A stretch of DNA of 64,000 bases, taken from assembly GCA_038030265.1 (NCBI GenBank), contig CM075939.1, forward strand, positions 23,479,253-23,543,252, given 5' to 3'. The notes under the pieces were generated by a model, which was given only the letters and a program-made list of their open reading frames with translations, did not search any database and had not been told where the DNA came from. A program made the position numbers and the translations under genes. This document shows positions 1 through 12,261 of this stretch, piece by piece. Source of the DNA: Corythucha ciliata (lineage: Eukaryota; Arthropoda; Insecta; Hemiptera; Tingidae). Position 1 is the first letter of the stretch. Each line of letters opens with the position of its first letter.

Positions 1-62
1 AAAATGGAGAAAAACGCTAATTCGCGGATCAATTAGAGAAAATCCGCGGATAAAATCGAGTA
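1..62 (+). repeat. Family A tandem array (edge)
   Basis: This is the right edge of a degenerate tandem array whose unit reads roughly TTCGCGGCTAAAATTGAGAA followed by AAAGCGCTAA, about 30 bp. Two imperfect units are visible and the array runs off the left end of the window. Related arrays lie at nine other places in this window. Confidence 0.7.
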
Positions 63-2069
63 ATAAGGGTAATGACATCAACCTCCTGCTGTCCTTAATG
101 ATTTGGAGGCTCCCATACTCCCTGAGGTGGAATAGAACAGTACACTCATCGACGCGTCACTGACGCCCAGAGATTTGCACGCTTTCACGCTTTTACTGTA
201 TATCCGATACCACCTCTGGCTTTTTCAGACGGGGGAAACCCAAATTGCTGGGCATTCTATAAAAAAGAAAGAAAAACAAATAAGCATCTTCACGACGTGG
301 CTGCAACCTTCTTGAAACAGAATGTTATTTACGTACATACCAAGAAATATCCTCCGTTCTCCATCGCTTAACGTCCACCAAATAAACATAAAATGACATA
401 GTGACATACACTTGGTGTTTATTTGAATTTATGTTCACAACGAGACGAAGGCGTGATAATTCATAAAATGAGACGATTTAGCTCTTGATAAGAATAATTA
501 TCAATCTCTAAGGCAGTTTACCCTTAATTTACTATTGAATTAATCATCATAACTGGCAATTAACGTGTCATAAATTCCGGTTGAAACTTTATTCAGCTTT
601 TATTACATCCTTACCTTGCATTGAAAAAAGGGGCTAAAAAAAATACGTTTAAACTACATGAATATACGTAAATGCAACCCTAAGCGCCTAGCTAGTGAGC
701 TAAATTGCTCTATTAAAAAATAAAGAAAGAAAAAAAAAAAAAAAAAAGCCAGGTGCTGATTACGATCGACATTTTGAATGACAGTAGCCGCGGCTCCAAG
801 GCTTGTATTCGCCGGCGCGTAACACGTGCTTCTGTTTGAGAAGACAACGTCGATTCTTATCTGGGCGAATAAAATCAGCAAATTAGTGGTTTGCGTCGGT
901 TGTACGGAGACGGGAAATGTCCGCACGGATTGGGTAAAAAAGGGAAAGCGTTTGAAAGGGCATAAAGAATGTCACTAGATAAAGTTTCTTTTGATTACCC
1001 TCCCTTCCCCCCACGTGTCGATCGCCATAATCATCTCGCTATTCCAAGGTTAATATTAATTAGCGAAAAGAAAATTACGCTTTAAACAAAAATAAAAATC
1101 CCTCCATTTTATGCTCGAGCCGTCAACTGGAACGTGAACAGTTTCACAGTCGGAAAAATGGGTTCTTCAAAGAACACTATTCTGAAATTCCAAATCCAGA
1201 GTGGGGGGTGGGGGATAACGGTGGGCTTCATTGAAAACTGTGCCCTTCGAAACAGGTTTAGATCGTTGACAAATAGCGTTCTCTGAATTTCCTTCAACTT
1301 CGACCATGAAAAAGTTTTACGAATAGATTAAGGCGTGCCCCAACTATGAGATCAAGTGAACCGTTCCACTACATGTCTTAGAGAGAATCAGGCAGTAAAC
1401 TTTAGCAGCATAAATCACATAATTTTAAAAAGAGCGCTGCGAAAAAATTATAAAGTGTTCCGTTGGCAAACTATAAAACAATGAAATACACGGCCCGAAC
1501 TCACATAACCGCAATATTCGTTTCGCCTTTCCGAAAGAAATCGAGGTACGAATCAGTTTCGCCTTAAGTAGCCGATTTTTTATCATATCTATCAGGAATT
1601 TGCACTATAAAACTTATTTTACGAGATATATCTCGTAGGAAGAAATACTCTGCTCTTTTATTTATCTTCCCATCCGATGCTCTCAATCCCACTTTTACTT
1701 TTATATCTTAAACCCCCCCGTTCTGTGGACAAAGATAGTAAATAACGCGAGTTGTCAAATTAGGGCATTCGTAACTCACACGGTCGTAAATTTTGTGTAT
1801 CATCCATTTCCTCGCATGCGTATTACAAAATAACAAGAAGCCTACTGAATGCTTTCATTTCATTCTGTAGGGACTGAGTGGCGATATTATAAAATAAGAA
1901 AATTTTAATAAAGACACTCTACACCGTTATTCGGAAGGGCCAGGATTTTATATTTTATATATTTAATTACATTCAAGGCCTTTTTTCTATAATTATACCA
2001 CCAACAACAGTTTCTAGCCCCCCAACTGGAGCTCGTGAGGTCCTGCAATTTCCCCTCTAGCTAGCGGAA

Positions 2070-2107
<38 letters not shown>

Positions 2108-3290
2108 GGATTAAAAGCTACGTTAAAAGAAGAAATAACTCAAGTCGGCTAGAAAATTATCCACTTATTGGTCAGGTTTTTCAATGAAAAATTAATATTG
2201 GGTCGTTTGAACAAGAAATAATACACCGGCCCCGTTGGTTTTTAAAATGCTATCGAGATCCATTTGGACGAACGACTATACATCTTCGGTGAACTAATTT
2301 TTCAATAGAAAAAAGTTACAAACTGGTAAAATAAAGGACATTTCCACCATTATATGGTGGGGGGAGGGTATGATTATTATTTTTTGGTGCGCAACAGTCT
2401 ATGAATTTCTAGTCTACTTAAAAGCAGAGTAGGCGAAAAAACTGCCCTCTCAAAGCATGCGTGAACATCATTACTGTGAATTTTCTTACATAAATTATGA
2501 TAATATTTTCATGAAATGCTTAGTTTTCTACCTCATTTTGAAGAATACATGAAAGTAAAAAGATGAGTGTACACGATAAAATAATAAAACAATAATTGTA
2601 TGAAGTGCTCAGACTCAGCTGAATGCTCAACATGGGATTCTAATGTTAGCATTTATTGTAGTAATTACACGTCTAAGGTAGGTTTTATACATCAGATTTA
2701 TCTCATTTTTATTCATTTTATTCATCTATTTGGCATACAAAAAAACTCACCAACTGCGCTAAGCATAAGCTCAAGGAGCTTGCGCTGTCAGCCCGACTGT
2801 GAAATTCAGGGAGTACTGCTTTTATTACATTGAATGTTCAGTAAACTGAATGATAAAACAACAGGCAAAAAAATCCATAAATTAAATAGGAAGAAAAATG
2901 AAAAAATTATCTGAAAACATAAAAAATACGTCCATCTTTAACCATATTTATTTATTTGTTTTTATTTCCATTTACTTTATACTTTATATCATATTATTCG
3001 TCCATTGACGGCACGGTGTCCCGAGTTGACAAGCCCGGTATGATCCTGATTATTTTCCATGTCAGTCCGAGCTAATCATGCTGTTGCTCACTAATTTTTG
3101 TCATCGTGCCTCCTCTGTATAGGGTCCACCCCCAGCGGTGCCATGGGGCCAGCAGCGAGCTAACCTCAAAAAGCGTCAAAATAGCCAGGGTTTACGAAGG
3201 TAATCACGTTACCGGCATCTACCGATTGGCGGTGGGGATTATTACAGGTGGGTTCGATTGAGGCGCGAGGAGTCACTGCATTCGGCGAGA
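63..3290. other. AT-rich stretch without recognisable genes
   Basis: Both strands show only short open frames with low-complexity translations and no recognisable domain. The stretch holds a run of about 18 A near 729-746 and a run of 30 T at 2074-2103. From about 3000 to 3290 the DNA is more GC-rich and may be an old repeat insertion, but I could not identify it. Confidence 0.5.
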
Positions 3291-4270
3291 TGAAAACAAG
3301 GAAAATTGCAAGTTTCGGGTCCAAATATCAGCGAAGTACCACGTTTCGAGTCTTTACTTCAGCAACTTTTTTTTTTTATAGTGAGTCGTATCGAATCCAG
3401 TCGCTGATTCCGGCAGCGTCCTAATGAATAGCCCGAAATTACGTCATTCGGAAATGTGCGAAATTGTAAGTTTCAAGTCAGAATATTCTAAAAATTAAGA
3501 TCAAAAAATCTTAATTTTCCAAAAATTGCAAGTATTGGGTTATTTTTTTAGTGAACGCGGAACACGAGCAAGCCGGCCGTAAGAGCACCCGAACTCTTGA
3601 TGATTAGCCAAAAATTGCAACTTTTCAGAGCTAAATACCCGCGATATTGTAAGTTCGGGCTTTTTTTAGTCACCGCGGAACCTGATTTGACCTACTTCTT
3701 CACCTCCCAACAATTTTTTAGCTGAATATTAAGCGAAATTTGATGTTTCCTGGCTGAATAATATTTGTAAAATTTAAAATTTCAGGTTCTTACTTACGCG
3801 AAAATACAAATTTCTGGTCTTCATTTTCGTAAAATTGTAAGAACTATCGTTTAAATATTAGCAAAATTAGTAGTTATACTGTTGTTTTTTTTTTTGCGGA
3901 ATTGCAAGTTTCTTGTCAACATTTTCTCGGAATAGCAATTTCCTGGGCCTTTCTATTTAGTGGTGGAGGAGTACGCCCTGAGCAATCCGGCCCCAACTGC
4001 ACCCACAATCATACAAATAGCCGTGCCATTGAAGTTATAGCTAAATATTTGTACGTTTGCAAGTTCGGGTCAAAATTTGAGCTAAATTGCCAGTTTCCCA
4101 GCTGAATATCTGTGGCATTGTCACTTTCGTGTCCAAATTTTTGCAAAAATGCAAAATCTGGTTCTTAATTTCGACGAAACTGCAAGTTTCGGTATATTCC
4201 CCCCCCCCCTCCGGGTATATTTTGGGACAATATTGGGGAGCTAAATTTCAGTGAATTCTGAATCAGTGAA
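3290..4270 (+). repeat. Family C degenerate tandem array
   Basis: The array is built of units near 30-31 bp containing GCGAAATTGCAAGTTTCGGG and a T-rich half such as TCTTAATTTC. The spacing between successive GCGAAA or CGTAAAAT cores near 3800-3835 is about 31 bp. Neighbouring units differ strongly, so the array is old. A short tail of similar sequence continues after the MITE at 5043-5130. Confidence 0.65.
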
Positions 4271-4409
4271 TTTTTTTTTTGTATGAGCTGGATAGTTTGC
4301 ACATATTTGAAGACTTATTGCTATAGTTTTTTGTTGCCATTTTGTATTTTATAGACCTTATAAAAGCCCCCTAAAGCCCTGGGTACTTCTTTCCAAGTGA
4401 AAAAATCAG

Positions 4410-5042
4410 GGGGCCTGTTCTGTAAAGTTAACGGCAGTTGAAAACAACATTTGGGGGCAACAGTTGTTAGCGATAACATCATGTTGAGATGTTCTGTAAG
4501 TAAACAACACTACTTGAAATGTCGTTGTCATCAGTTAGGATTTGGTGTTGGACTGTTGGCATCAAGACAACACCTTGGGGGTGTTGTTAACGACTCGGGC
4601 AGTTGATAAGAGGAAGGATTATTCAATCTGTGAACTTTTTTGTGTTTATTTCTTGAATAAAGTGTTTACTTTGTTTTCCATCATTGTCATGTAATGCCGC
4701 TAGCTGTAACGGAGGGTAGCAATTATTGTGTTTTGTTGTGGGTGGACGTGGAAAAGTGTCCCTGAACTCAGATGTTACCGCGACCCACGACGACTTTTTT
4801 GTAACCGTTGTGGATTGAGTGCCAGTAGTGACACATTAGCGAAAATTTCGTGATATTATTGGAAAATTCTCGTTCTGTGACAAATAAGAGACTTAGACGG
4901 CTCATCAGGGCAAGGGAAAATCGTGATCTAGGGGCCCGTCCCAACGAACCTCGGGAATACGTTGAACAGAACTAAAGCCTAAAGGGCCTAGCCTCCTCGT
5001 ATGGCGACATCCGAAGAAAATAAACTTTACCGAACAGGCCCC
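4410..5042. mobile_element. Non-autonomous PIF/Harbinger-like DNA transposon
   Basis: The ends are inverted: GGGGCCTGTTC at the left, and its complement at the right with one mismatch in about 20 bp (GTTCTGTAAAG against GTTCGGTAAAG). The flanks carry CAG on both sides (4407-4409 and 5043-5045), which fits a 3-bp target duplication as made by PIF/Harbinger elements. The G-rich terminus starting GGGCCTGTT is also common in that superfamily. Inside, 4860-4975 has an open plus-strand frame ending in REYVEQN and a stop, but no DDE motif can be seen. The element is about 633 bp and presumably moved by a transposase encoded elsewhere. Confidence 0.6.
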
Positions 5043-5132
5043 CAGGTCACCATAAATTTCGATCCAGTTTTGTGATATCATGGCTGAAATACGCGTTTTT
5101 TAGGCGAAATCAGATTCTGGAAGGCTTTTTGT

Positions 5133-5426
5133 TTGAAAAGTCAGTCTATGATCCCCATTTGTCAGTTTCCAGGCCGCTTTGTTAGTTTACGGGTCAATTA
5201 TTATCAGTCCGCCCTCGGTAGCTCAGTCAGTATCCGGGTCACTAGTTTGTCAATTACTAAATCATTTTGTCAGTTTCCATGTTACTCAGTACAGTCGATA
5301 TCCGGGCCACTTCGTCAATTTCCAGGCCTACACTTTATTGTCAGTTTCCAAAGACACTTTTCCAGTTGCCAATCCATTTCGTCCGTTTCCAAGTTAATAT
5401 GTCAGTTTCCAGGTCACTTTGGCCAT
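5133..5426 (+). repeat. Family D tandem array, left part
   Basis: The units are about 20-21 bp and read TTTGTCAGTTTCCAGGCCAC with many substitutions. Open frames predicted through this stretch are simple translations of the repeat and are not genes. The array is cut at 5426 by a hAT element and resumes at 6387. Confidence 0.75.
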
Positions 5427-6378
5427 CAGTGGCGAGGCGTCCGGTCATCGATAGATTCGCCGATGACTAGATTTTCCTTCGGAAATGAAGGAATATTTGT
5501 TGGAAATATTTTTCTTAGAAAAGTCCCTTCTTGGAGAAAAAAAAAAATGATTTAAACAACGATAATTTCACTCAACTGAGTTCGTAGGAGAGTTAGGAGG
5601 TCTCTTTTTCATCAACTGGGAGAATACTAGAGCGATCTATTGGGTCTTAACAGCGTAACAGATGCGCTAACTTTGGAGAATCCAATCTCCCTCCCTCCCA
5701 TTCCCGTCCACTCATTCATGTCTTCGTCAAGCTCAGTTTCCTTCTCTTTCTCGCGAGTTAGAAAAACAGCTCTACTCATCGCTTCTTCCGTCGAATCCGG
5801 TTCCTCTCGGCTCATCGTGCGAACGGTCGTGGTTGGCAACGACTCCTTTTCAAATATTTTCCTGGCTTACATTTCATTTTTCATCTCTTTTCAGCGTTTG
5901 AATTTTGTTTCTCTTGAATTTGGTGCAGGAGCTCCAGTATTTAAAATGGTATTTTACGTAAGATCGTTATTCGTTCCGTTTTTTGAGACGAAGCTCCGAA
6001 TTTTTAAAAGGATCTCTTGTGTACTGAAAAATGTGAATAATTCCGGCGGGAGCATTTCAGGAAAAGTGAATTTCTTTTAGAGACAATTAACTGAAACCCC
6101 TTAATAATTCGATCGAACAAATCAAATTGTATAATTCGAACAATAGATGAAAATTAGGCACAATAGAATTGTGCCATAAGTAGAAATGTACCATATATAG
6201 CAAATTGAGCAGGCCAGAATGCTTGTTAGAGGTTTTGGATCGTGAAAAATATGCATTATGAGCAAGGCCATATTTATTTTATGAATCATATTTGCCCTCA
6301 TAACAGAAAAGGGTGTGATAAGGGGGAGGGTACACACGTGGAGATGACCGGCCAAAAAGTCCGCACGCGCCGCCACTG
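5427..6378. mobile_element. Non-autonomous hAT-type transposon
   Basis: The element begins CAGTGGCGAGGCG and ends CGCGCCGCCACTG, imperfect inverted termini of the CAGNGGCG type common in hAT elements. A second inverted block, CCGGTCATC with GATGACCGG, lies just inside. The flanks are TTGGCCAT (5419-5426) and TTGGGCAT (6379-6386): an 8-bp target duplication with one difference, diagnostic of hAT transposition. It sits inside a family D array that continues on both sides. No transposase or BED zinc finger is recognisable; the open frames at 5640-6080 (+) and 5627-5839 (-) are serine-rich or charged without known motifs. Length is 952 bp. Confidence 0.75.
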
Positions 6379-6386
6379 TTGGGCAT

Positions 6387-6500
6387 TTTCATGTCACTTA
6401 CTCAGTTTCTACGTCACACAGTCAGTTTCCAGGCCACATTGACCATTTTCACGCCACTTTGTCTGTTTCCAACCCACTTTGTAAGTTTCCAGTAAGATTA
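6387..6500 (+). repeat. Family D tandem array, right part
   Basis: This is the continuation of the 20-21-bp array interrupted by the hAT element. Units such as GTCAGTTTCCAGGCCAC are visible at 6420-6440, followed by three decayed copies. The stretch 6500-6690 after it is GC-richer and unidentified. Confidence 0.7.
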
Positions 6501-6689
6501 CCAGAGCAGCACAGTGAGATCGAGGGCCTCACTGAAGAGAGCGAGCCTATTCCGTCTGCAGAGAGGTCGTCCGGCTCCTGCAGATAACACGTCGAAGTAG
6601 CCAAAAACGACGGCATCACACCCGAAGCATACCGAGGTAGTTAGGATTTTTAGGTTCTATACATTCATGCGTGTATAGGAATATTCCAT

Positions 6690-7110
6690 TCAGCCCATGA
6701 AAGCGCTACTCTGAAGGCTCAAAATTGTGAAAATTCGCGCCAACTTCGCGGCTAAAATAGTGACATAAGGGATATAAAATTGAGAAGGCGCACGATTGTG
6801 CTGTTCCCTGGGGCAAGTACGGGTATAAAAGTTTAAGAAAAGCGCTAATATTCGTAGCTAAAACTGCGAACAACCACCCACTTGTGATTTCTCCATCCAA
6901 CATTCAGACCAAAATTTAACAAAATCGCTTATTCTTGCCGTATAAAGGCAATGTTTACGGCTAAAATGTAAAAAGAAAACATTGGACTCAGTCCGTGGCT
7001 AAACTGCGCAGTTCAAGGAAAAAATATTGAGCGAAATGGCAAATTCACATCTGAAATGGATAAAAATAGCCCACTCAAGGTTGGAGTAGAGAAAAGGCGC
7101 TAATTCGCAA
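6690..7110 (+). repeat. Family A tandem array
   Basis: There are roughly a dozen degenerate 30-bp units carrying TTCGCGGCTAAAAT and GAGAAAA-type cores. The array abuts the outer end of the large inverted-repeat structure at about 7122. Confidence 0.7.
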
Positions 7111-7121
7111 AACAAAATTTC

Positions 7122-8250
7122 GCTCCGGCAGCTGGCGGTCGGAAAGAGTGCATTTCATTCCGTATACGGATACCCTAAGCCGTCCCAGAAGTAATAATTT
7201 TGATACATACCATAATTTGTTTCATTAAGCCGAGCTTCTTCCTCTATTTTCACCACCATCTCTTCAAAAATGTCGAAAAGTTTCGGTAGTTTTCCAAGGG
7301 CTTTGTTATATTAAATTTTTGTGCCGTATACTAAACGTGTGAATTTCAGCGATTTTTTTTTAAATTTCACCTGCCCCCCCCCCATCAATGTTTTCGATAA
7401 ATCTCAATGGAACCCAGGGCTTTGGTTACATTAAATTATTGAGTCGAATTTTAGAGCGCTAAGATGAACTAGTGAAGTTCAACGCTATTTTTACACTTCC
7501 ACACCGGAAGGACCACCCCCACCACCTTGACTTTTTGGAAAAATCAAAATGGGAATCAAAGGCTATACTCTAACATGGAGTATTCGTACTGAATATGATG
7601 CATCTAGAATCAACTGGTGATTTGTAGTGATTTTTTGACCATTTCAATCCCTATTCCCCCCCTCCACCTTGACCGATTTGGCCCAAATGCAATACCGACC
7701 GGGGTCTTATGACTTCTGATTTGTGTGCCAAAGCGCGTTCCGCTAAATTGATTTCTTCGAGAGTTATCGTGCTAACAAGACCACACACTTACTTCCACCC
7801 CGGGGGCAACACTCCTTCCCCTTCGACTTTTTCATAAAATTAAAATGGGAATCAAAGACTACTCTAACATGGAGTATACGTACCGAATATGATGCTTCTA
7901 GAATCAACTGGTGATTTATAGTGATTTTTTGACCATTTCAACCCCTATTTTTCCCCCCTCCACCTCGACCGATTTGGCCCAAATGCAATACCGACCGGGG
8001 TCTTATGACTTCTGATTTTTTTGCCAAAGTGCGTTCCGCTAAATTAATTTCTTCGAGAGTTATCGTGCTAACAAGAAAACGGCCATAAGCTTATAAATAA
8101 ACCTATATATATATATATAATCCTGGAGACCACTGAATTCGTGTTCTAGAGGTTCTGAAACGTGAAAAAAACATGACATGACCCATGTTTGCCACCATCA
8201 CGACGAGACCAATAGTGCATTTTCAGAATGAAATGCACTAAAAATATTTT
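7122..8250 (+). mobile_element. Left arm of a large inverted-repeat element
   Basis: Three blocks recur inverted in the right arm (12262-13643). Block A, 7122-7190, starts TTTCGCTCCGGCAGC. Block B, about 7500-8090, holds two direct tandem copies of a unit of about 300 bp, recognisable by AAATGGGAATCAAAG near 7544 and 7844. Block C, about 8120-8250, contains CATGACCCATGTTTGCCACC. Short older B-like remnants lie at 7270-7500. No transposase frame is seen between the arms, so this looks like a foldback-type or otherwise non-autonomous element. A further copy of block A lies at 58698-58745, showing that the sequence is dispersed. Confidence 0.75.
8108..8119. repeat. (TA)n microsatellite
   Basis: A short TA run lies between blocks B and C of the left arm. 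The matching position in the right arm holds longer TA tracts and an inserted foldback element. Confidence 0.8.
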
Positions 8251-8690
8251 TAACGGCCAAAATTGAGAAAAATCGCAAATTGTATCGGGTGTGCATAGAT
8301 AATTCACGGATACAATAAATGCTGAAAAATTGAGCAAAAAGCTCATTCGCGGCTAATATTGTGAAAAGCACTCATTTTCCCGGCTAAAATGAATAAAAAC
8401 GCTAATTCACAGCTCAAATTGAGAAAAAGTACTAATTCACTGCTAAAAATGGAAAACATCACTAACTTGCAGATCAAATTAAGCGAAACGCCCATTTTAG
8501 CTAAAATTTAGAGAAATCACTAATTCACGGAAAAACTCTACTTCGCTGCTAAAATTGAAAAAAGCGCTATTTCACATTTCAAGGTGGATTTTGACAAAAA
8601 TCTCTAATCAGATGGTAAAACTGGGGAAAGTCCCTAATTCGTGCATAAAGTACCTAGGAAAAGCGCTAATTCAAGGCTATGTGTCGACTG
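8250..8690 (+). repeat. Family A tandem array
   Basis: Degenerate 30-bp units with GCTAATTC(A/G)C and AAAATTGAGAAAAA cores lie directly inside the left arm of the inverted-repeat element. Confidence 0.7.
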
Positions 8691-11600
8691 GTGGCTGCAT
8701 GTAAAATGTTTATTGCTACGGAAAGTGTTATTGTTGTTTAGACGATGTCACTGAAATTATTAGACCCGTAAATACAAAAACCTACACGTGTGTATATTAT
8801 GATGCCTTATATCAATGTGTAAAAATCGTTTTAAAAAAGTGATCAATAAAGAACTATGACGTCATCGCTAACGCCCCACATATTTTCTCTTGTAACGAAC
8901 CCGGGAATTGACGAAAATAAAAGTGTCATCATCGACAAGTTGTCGCTGGGACGCCGTTATTCGTGTATACTTGGAAATCCCTCCCCAAAAATCTACCTCC
9001 AGATAATTATACAATGAAAACGAGTTTTACCGAAAATGTCCACAAATGATCACACAATTACTATTTTTATAATTTTATGTCTACAATTGGTGCAATTGTA
9101 CTAACAATAGCTCGCCGTGAACTTGGAACACGATGACAGAACACGTTTGTACTTTTTCAATTTTTCCCTGTGAGATCGTCATATCATTATGATCTGACGA
9201 TGAGGCCCAAAGAGTTTGGCAATAAAGGGCAATCAGAACAATAACTGGGGTTAAACAAAAGTTTTTCAATAGGATGTTTTTAAAACAGAGCCCTCCCCCT
9301 CCCGGAGTTTCTCTCGAGCTGTTTTTAAATTCGGAAAAGGTTAGGGACCGCGTGAAAAGGGACCTTGAATTAATATATATATTCGCTCAACATGGGTCAT
9401 GTTGGGGTAGGTCGGGGTATGGGCGTTGAGGGGTATCAGAGCGGATATTTGGCAGGTCGTTGCCTTGTGTTTTTCGTCGGTTTTTTTTTGTGTGTGTGTG
9501 TGTCCTCCACTTCACCCCTCGCCAATTGTCTCAAGGACTGCCAAAATATCGAGCCCTCCTCACCTCACCTTGCCATCGTGGTCTCTCTTCAGGGACATCG
9601 AACTTTCTCAAGGTCTTGAAACCCGTCGGTGGGCCAAGTTTATTTTTTATTTTTCGGTGTTTCGGCGTGATATTGCCTCCCCTCACTCCTACCCCTTGCA
9701 GAGTCACAGAATGGAATCTGCCTCTCTTCTACCTCCCACCTTGCTGTTTCATATTTTCAATACTTAATTTTTTAAAAAAAAACGTCAGTACCTATTAAAT
9801 CTGCTTCTTTACTTCAAAATGCTTACTGTGGGATGGTGGGGAAGAAGAAAAAAAATGAAAAGACGGCTATTGATGTTTAAAAAAAGGGTGGCGAGGGGTC
9901 TTCGGCTTCCCTCCGCTCTTTTCTCACTGCCGAATATTGCTCCTATCGATCCTCTCTCAAAAGCGGCCGGTTTTTACAGTAAAGGCCAGATCTTAAGCCT
10001 GACATAATGGTTTGTGCATGCCTACTGGAACTCTTAGTGTGTGAAATAATTAGGGGAAACGAAACCGCGAGTGGAATATTCAAACCCCAGGGACAATTTG
10101 CACACATTTTTTGAGTGACATCATCAAGATGAGGTATTCATTTTTTTGTAACCGGATTTTTCGATAACGCTTGTGGTTCATTGCTTTGTGTTGAAAAAAA
10201 TGGAGAAAAGCTTTGATCATGGCTTGATTAGGAGTGACTTTGGCTGTTAGAAAAAACGAAATTCCGCTTTACACGCATTGCTCATAATGCTAATGAATCG
10301 CCTTGTCTTGCCCTCCCCCCTCAGGGCCTTTAATCTCCATTTGAGGCATGCGAACGCGTTGCTCAATATAAAAAAAGTTGAGGTAGGTTCAGTCTGTTTG
10401 GGAATTTCATGCTCTTCAATTCTAACGAACCTTGGGAAGTTCTGTTGTGGAGAGAGGGGCCCCCTCAGGCGTGCTCAGTCAACCTGACAGCCCCAGCCGA
10501 AAAAGAATATAAAATAAAATGAGATTCAAGATGAGATATCTTGAGGTCGGAGACCCCCTTTTTCCTGTTTTTAGTTTTGCCAACGTTTCGAATTTGGCCA
10601 GACCTCCATACATGGTTCCACTCGAGTTGAAGGAGCGAATTAATGGTAATGGGTGGGGGGTGAGTGGTGGTGATGGAGGGGTGAAGCCAAAAACACACTC
10701 CTCACTCACACACACGCACACCATCCGCGAATTGCTTATCGCGTGCCAAAGGAGAATAGACCGCTGAGGGTCGTGTGAGAGTGCCTGACGGGGGACGGAA
10801 AAAAAGGGGGAGAGACGCTGAATTGATGAAAAGGGCATTGCCCTCCCAGAAGAGCGGACGACGACGACGACGACCCACCCGAATTAGGCAACTGTTGACC
10901 AAGGTCAGGGGGATGAAGAGAAAGAAGAATGGGTTTTCGGTGATGAAGAGTGGAGGAACCCCTCCGCCTCCCCTCTTACCAACCCTACCAGTCTAAACTC
11001 TTGTTAAGGGAATTGTTTTTGTGCGTCTCATGGTGAGCTCTGAAGTACAGCTGGCGAGGTGCGGAGGAGGTGGAGTCTCGAAAACAATGAGAAAGCCCTA
11101 TTGTTGGACTCTCACCCACTTTATACTTATGTACTCCTAACCCCTTTTATGCTCATTTTTTGTAAAGAAATAATGAAAAAAGGCTCTCCTGTAAAAAGCG
11201 TCTGATCGCTGAAGCTTGACAAATTTGAGTTTGAATTTGCATTTCCGTTAGATAACAACTTTCGCATGTTCAAAATGCGTTTCTAACACTTGCGACACAA
11301 TAGTCAATCGGACTTGCAACAATTACGTCCTTCTGTCCAAGATGATCCCGTGAAATCTCAATGGCAGACGAAACTTTCGCTTATTGCTCAAATAATTGTC
11401 AAGAGTCGAGGGTGTCGTTCGGTTTTGGGTTATTTATTCCTTTTTCAAGATCCTACAAGATACAAACGTCACATAGCAACCGCAAAGCAAAATGACTTAC
11501 ACCGCCAGAGGCTAGCGAGAACCCAGCAGAAACTGTGCATGGGGGTGCTTAAATCTACATGTTCGGCAGCTAGGGATACAATGGAAGGCGCGAGGTTTAT

Positions 11601-11856
11601 GCTGAAAATTCGTCAGACGAATGCGCGTGCGGGATCGTCGCCAAAAATCAGACTGGCCCGTTCATTCTCCCAAAACTGGTCCATTACCAGATCTGTAGCT
11701 TTGCATTGAAACTTAAGTCACATCTTTATCTGAATGGTCATTTCCCTCCTGTTTCTCGACCATCCACTCGCGTTGAGGAAGAAACGTGATTTTTATTATT
11801 TTTTTTTTCTGAAAGCTTGGTCAACTATAAACACGATGAGATGAATTCATTATTAA
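8690..11856. other. Loop region of the inverted-repeat element
   Basis: The stretch has mixed composition and no recognisable domain in any frame. It holds a (GT)n tract near 9489-9502, a (GAC)n tract at 10857-10873 and several purine- or pyrimidine-rich segments that create long but low-complexity frames around 9392-10996. Either this is unique DNA captured between two inverted copies of a repeat, or the interior of the element itself; I cannot decide. Confidence 0.4.
11290..11709 (+). CDS. Unidentified open frame, 139 codons
   Basis: I do not recognise this frame. Its translation has balanced composition, without the homopolymer runs that mark most spurious frames here, and is rich in Arg, Lys, Gln and Ser. 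It opens at a TTG (11290) rather than ATG. No splice-consistent neighbours or domain motifs were found. It may be chance, or an exon or relic of an element within the loop region. Confidence 0.15.
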   Translation: MRHNSQSDLQQLRPSVQDDPVKSQWQTKLSLIAQIIVKSRGCRSVLGYLFLFQDPTRYKRHIATAKQNDLHRQRLARTQQKLCMGVLKSTCSAARDTMEGARFMLKIRQTNARAGSSPKIRLARSFSQNWSITRSVALH

Positions 11857-11986
11857 GCCAGATACACACATGCGGTACTTGCCAAATATTCAATCAATTT
11901 CTAGCAATTGTCTACAAACCAACCAGCTGAGAATTTCAAAAATGTGTTGCTCGTTACTTGGTAAGTACCGCGTGTGTGTATCCGGC
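11857..11986. mobile_element. MITE with TTAA target duplication
   Basis: The left terminus GCCAGATACACACATGCGGT and the right terminus, whose complement reads GCCGGATACACACACGCGGT, form an inverted repeat of about 30 bp with few mismatches. TTAA flanks both ends (11853-11856 and 11987-11990). A TTAA duplication is typical of piggyBac-mobilised elements, but the termini do not match those of the piggyBac copy at 17197-20376. Length is 130 bp; no coding capacity. Confidence 0.75.
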
Positions 11987-11990
11987 TTAA

Positions 11991-12261
11991 CAATACGACC
12001 ACTGAAAAATTGAATGAAAGTCATTGATTCGAAATTGCCGTTGAATAGCCGACAAGGGAAGAAACCGTCCCCCACAAGTACCAGGCATGAACCAGATATC
12101 CCATATAAAGGCACAACAGTCACTTATTTGTTGCGCTTTTGGGGGCTGTCACAGAGCCAGATAAGCCAGGGTAGGGGCACCGTTTCGAACAGACACATTT
12201 TAATTTTAGGATATGAGGCACTCCATAGCTAAGGAAATAAGCGGTTGCGGAACGAAATACA
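11991..12261. other. Spacer between MITE and right arm
   Basis: This is non-repetitive sequence inside the loop of the large inverted repeat. It contains only short frames without recognisable motifs. Confidence 0.4.

Noticed and set aside
5640..6080. 146-codon plus-strand frame inside the hAT element
   Set aside because: It is serine- and phenylalanine-rich, without a BED finger or hATC dimerisation motif, and overlaps an opposite-strand frame.
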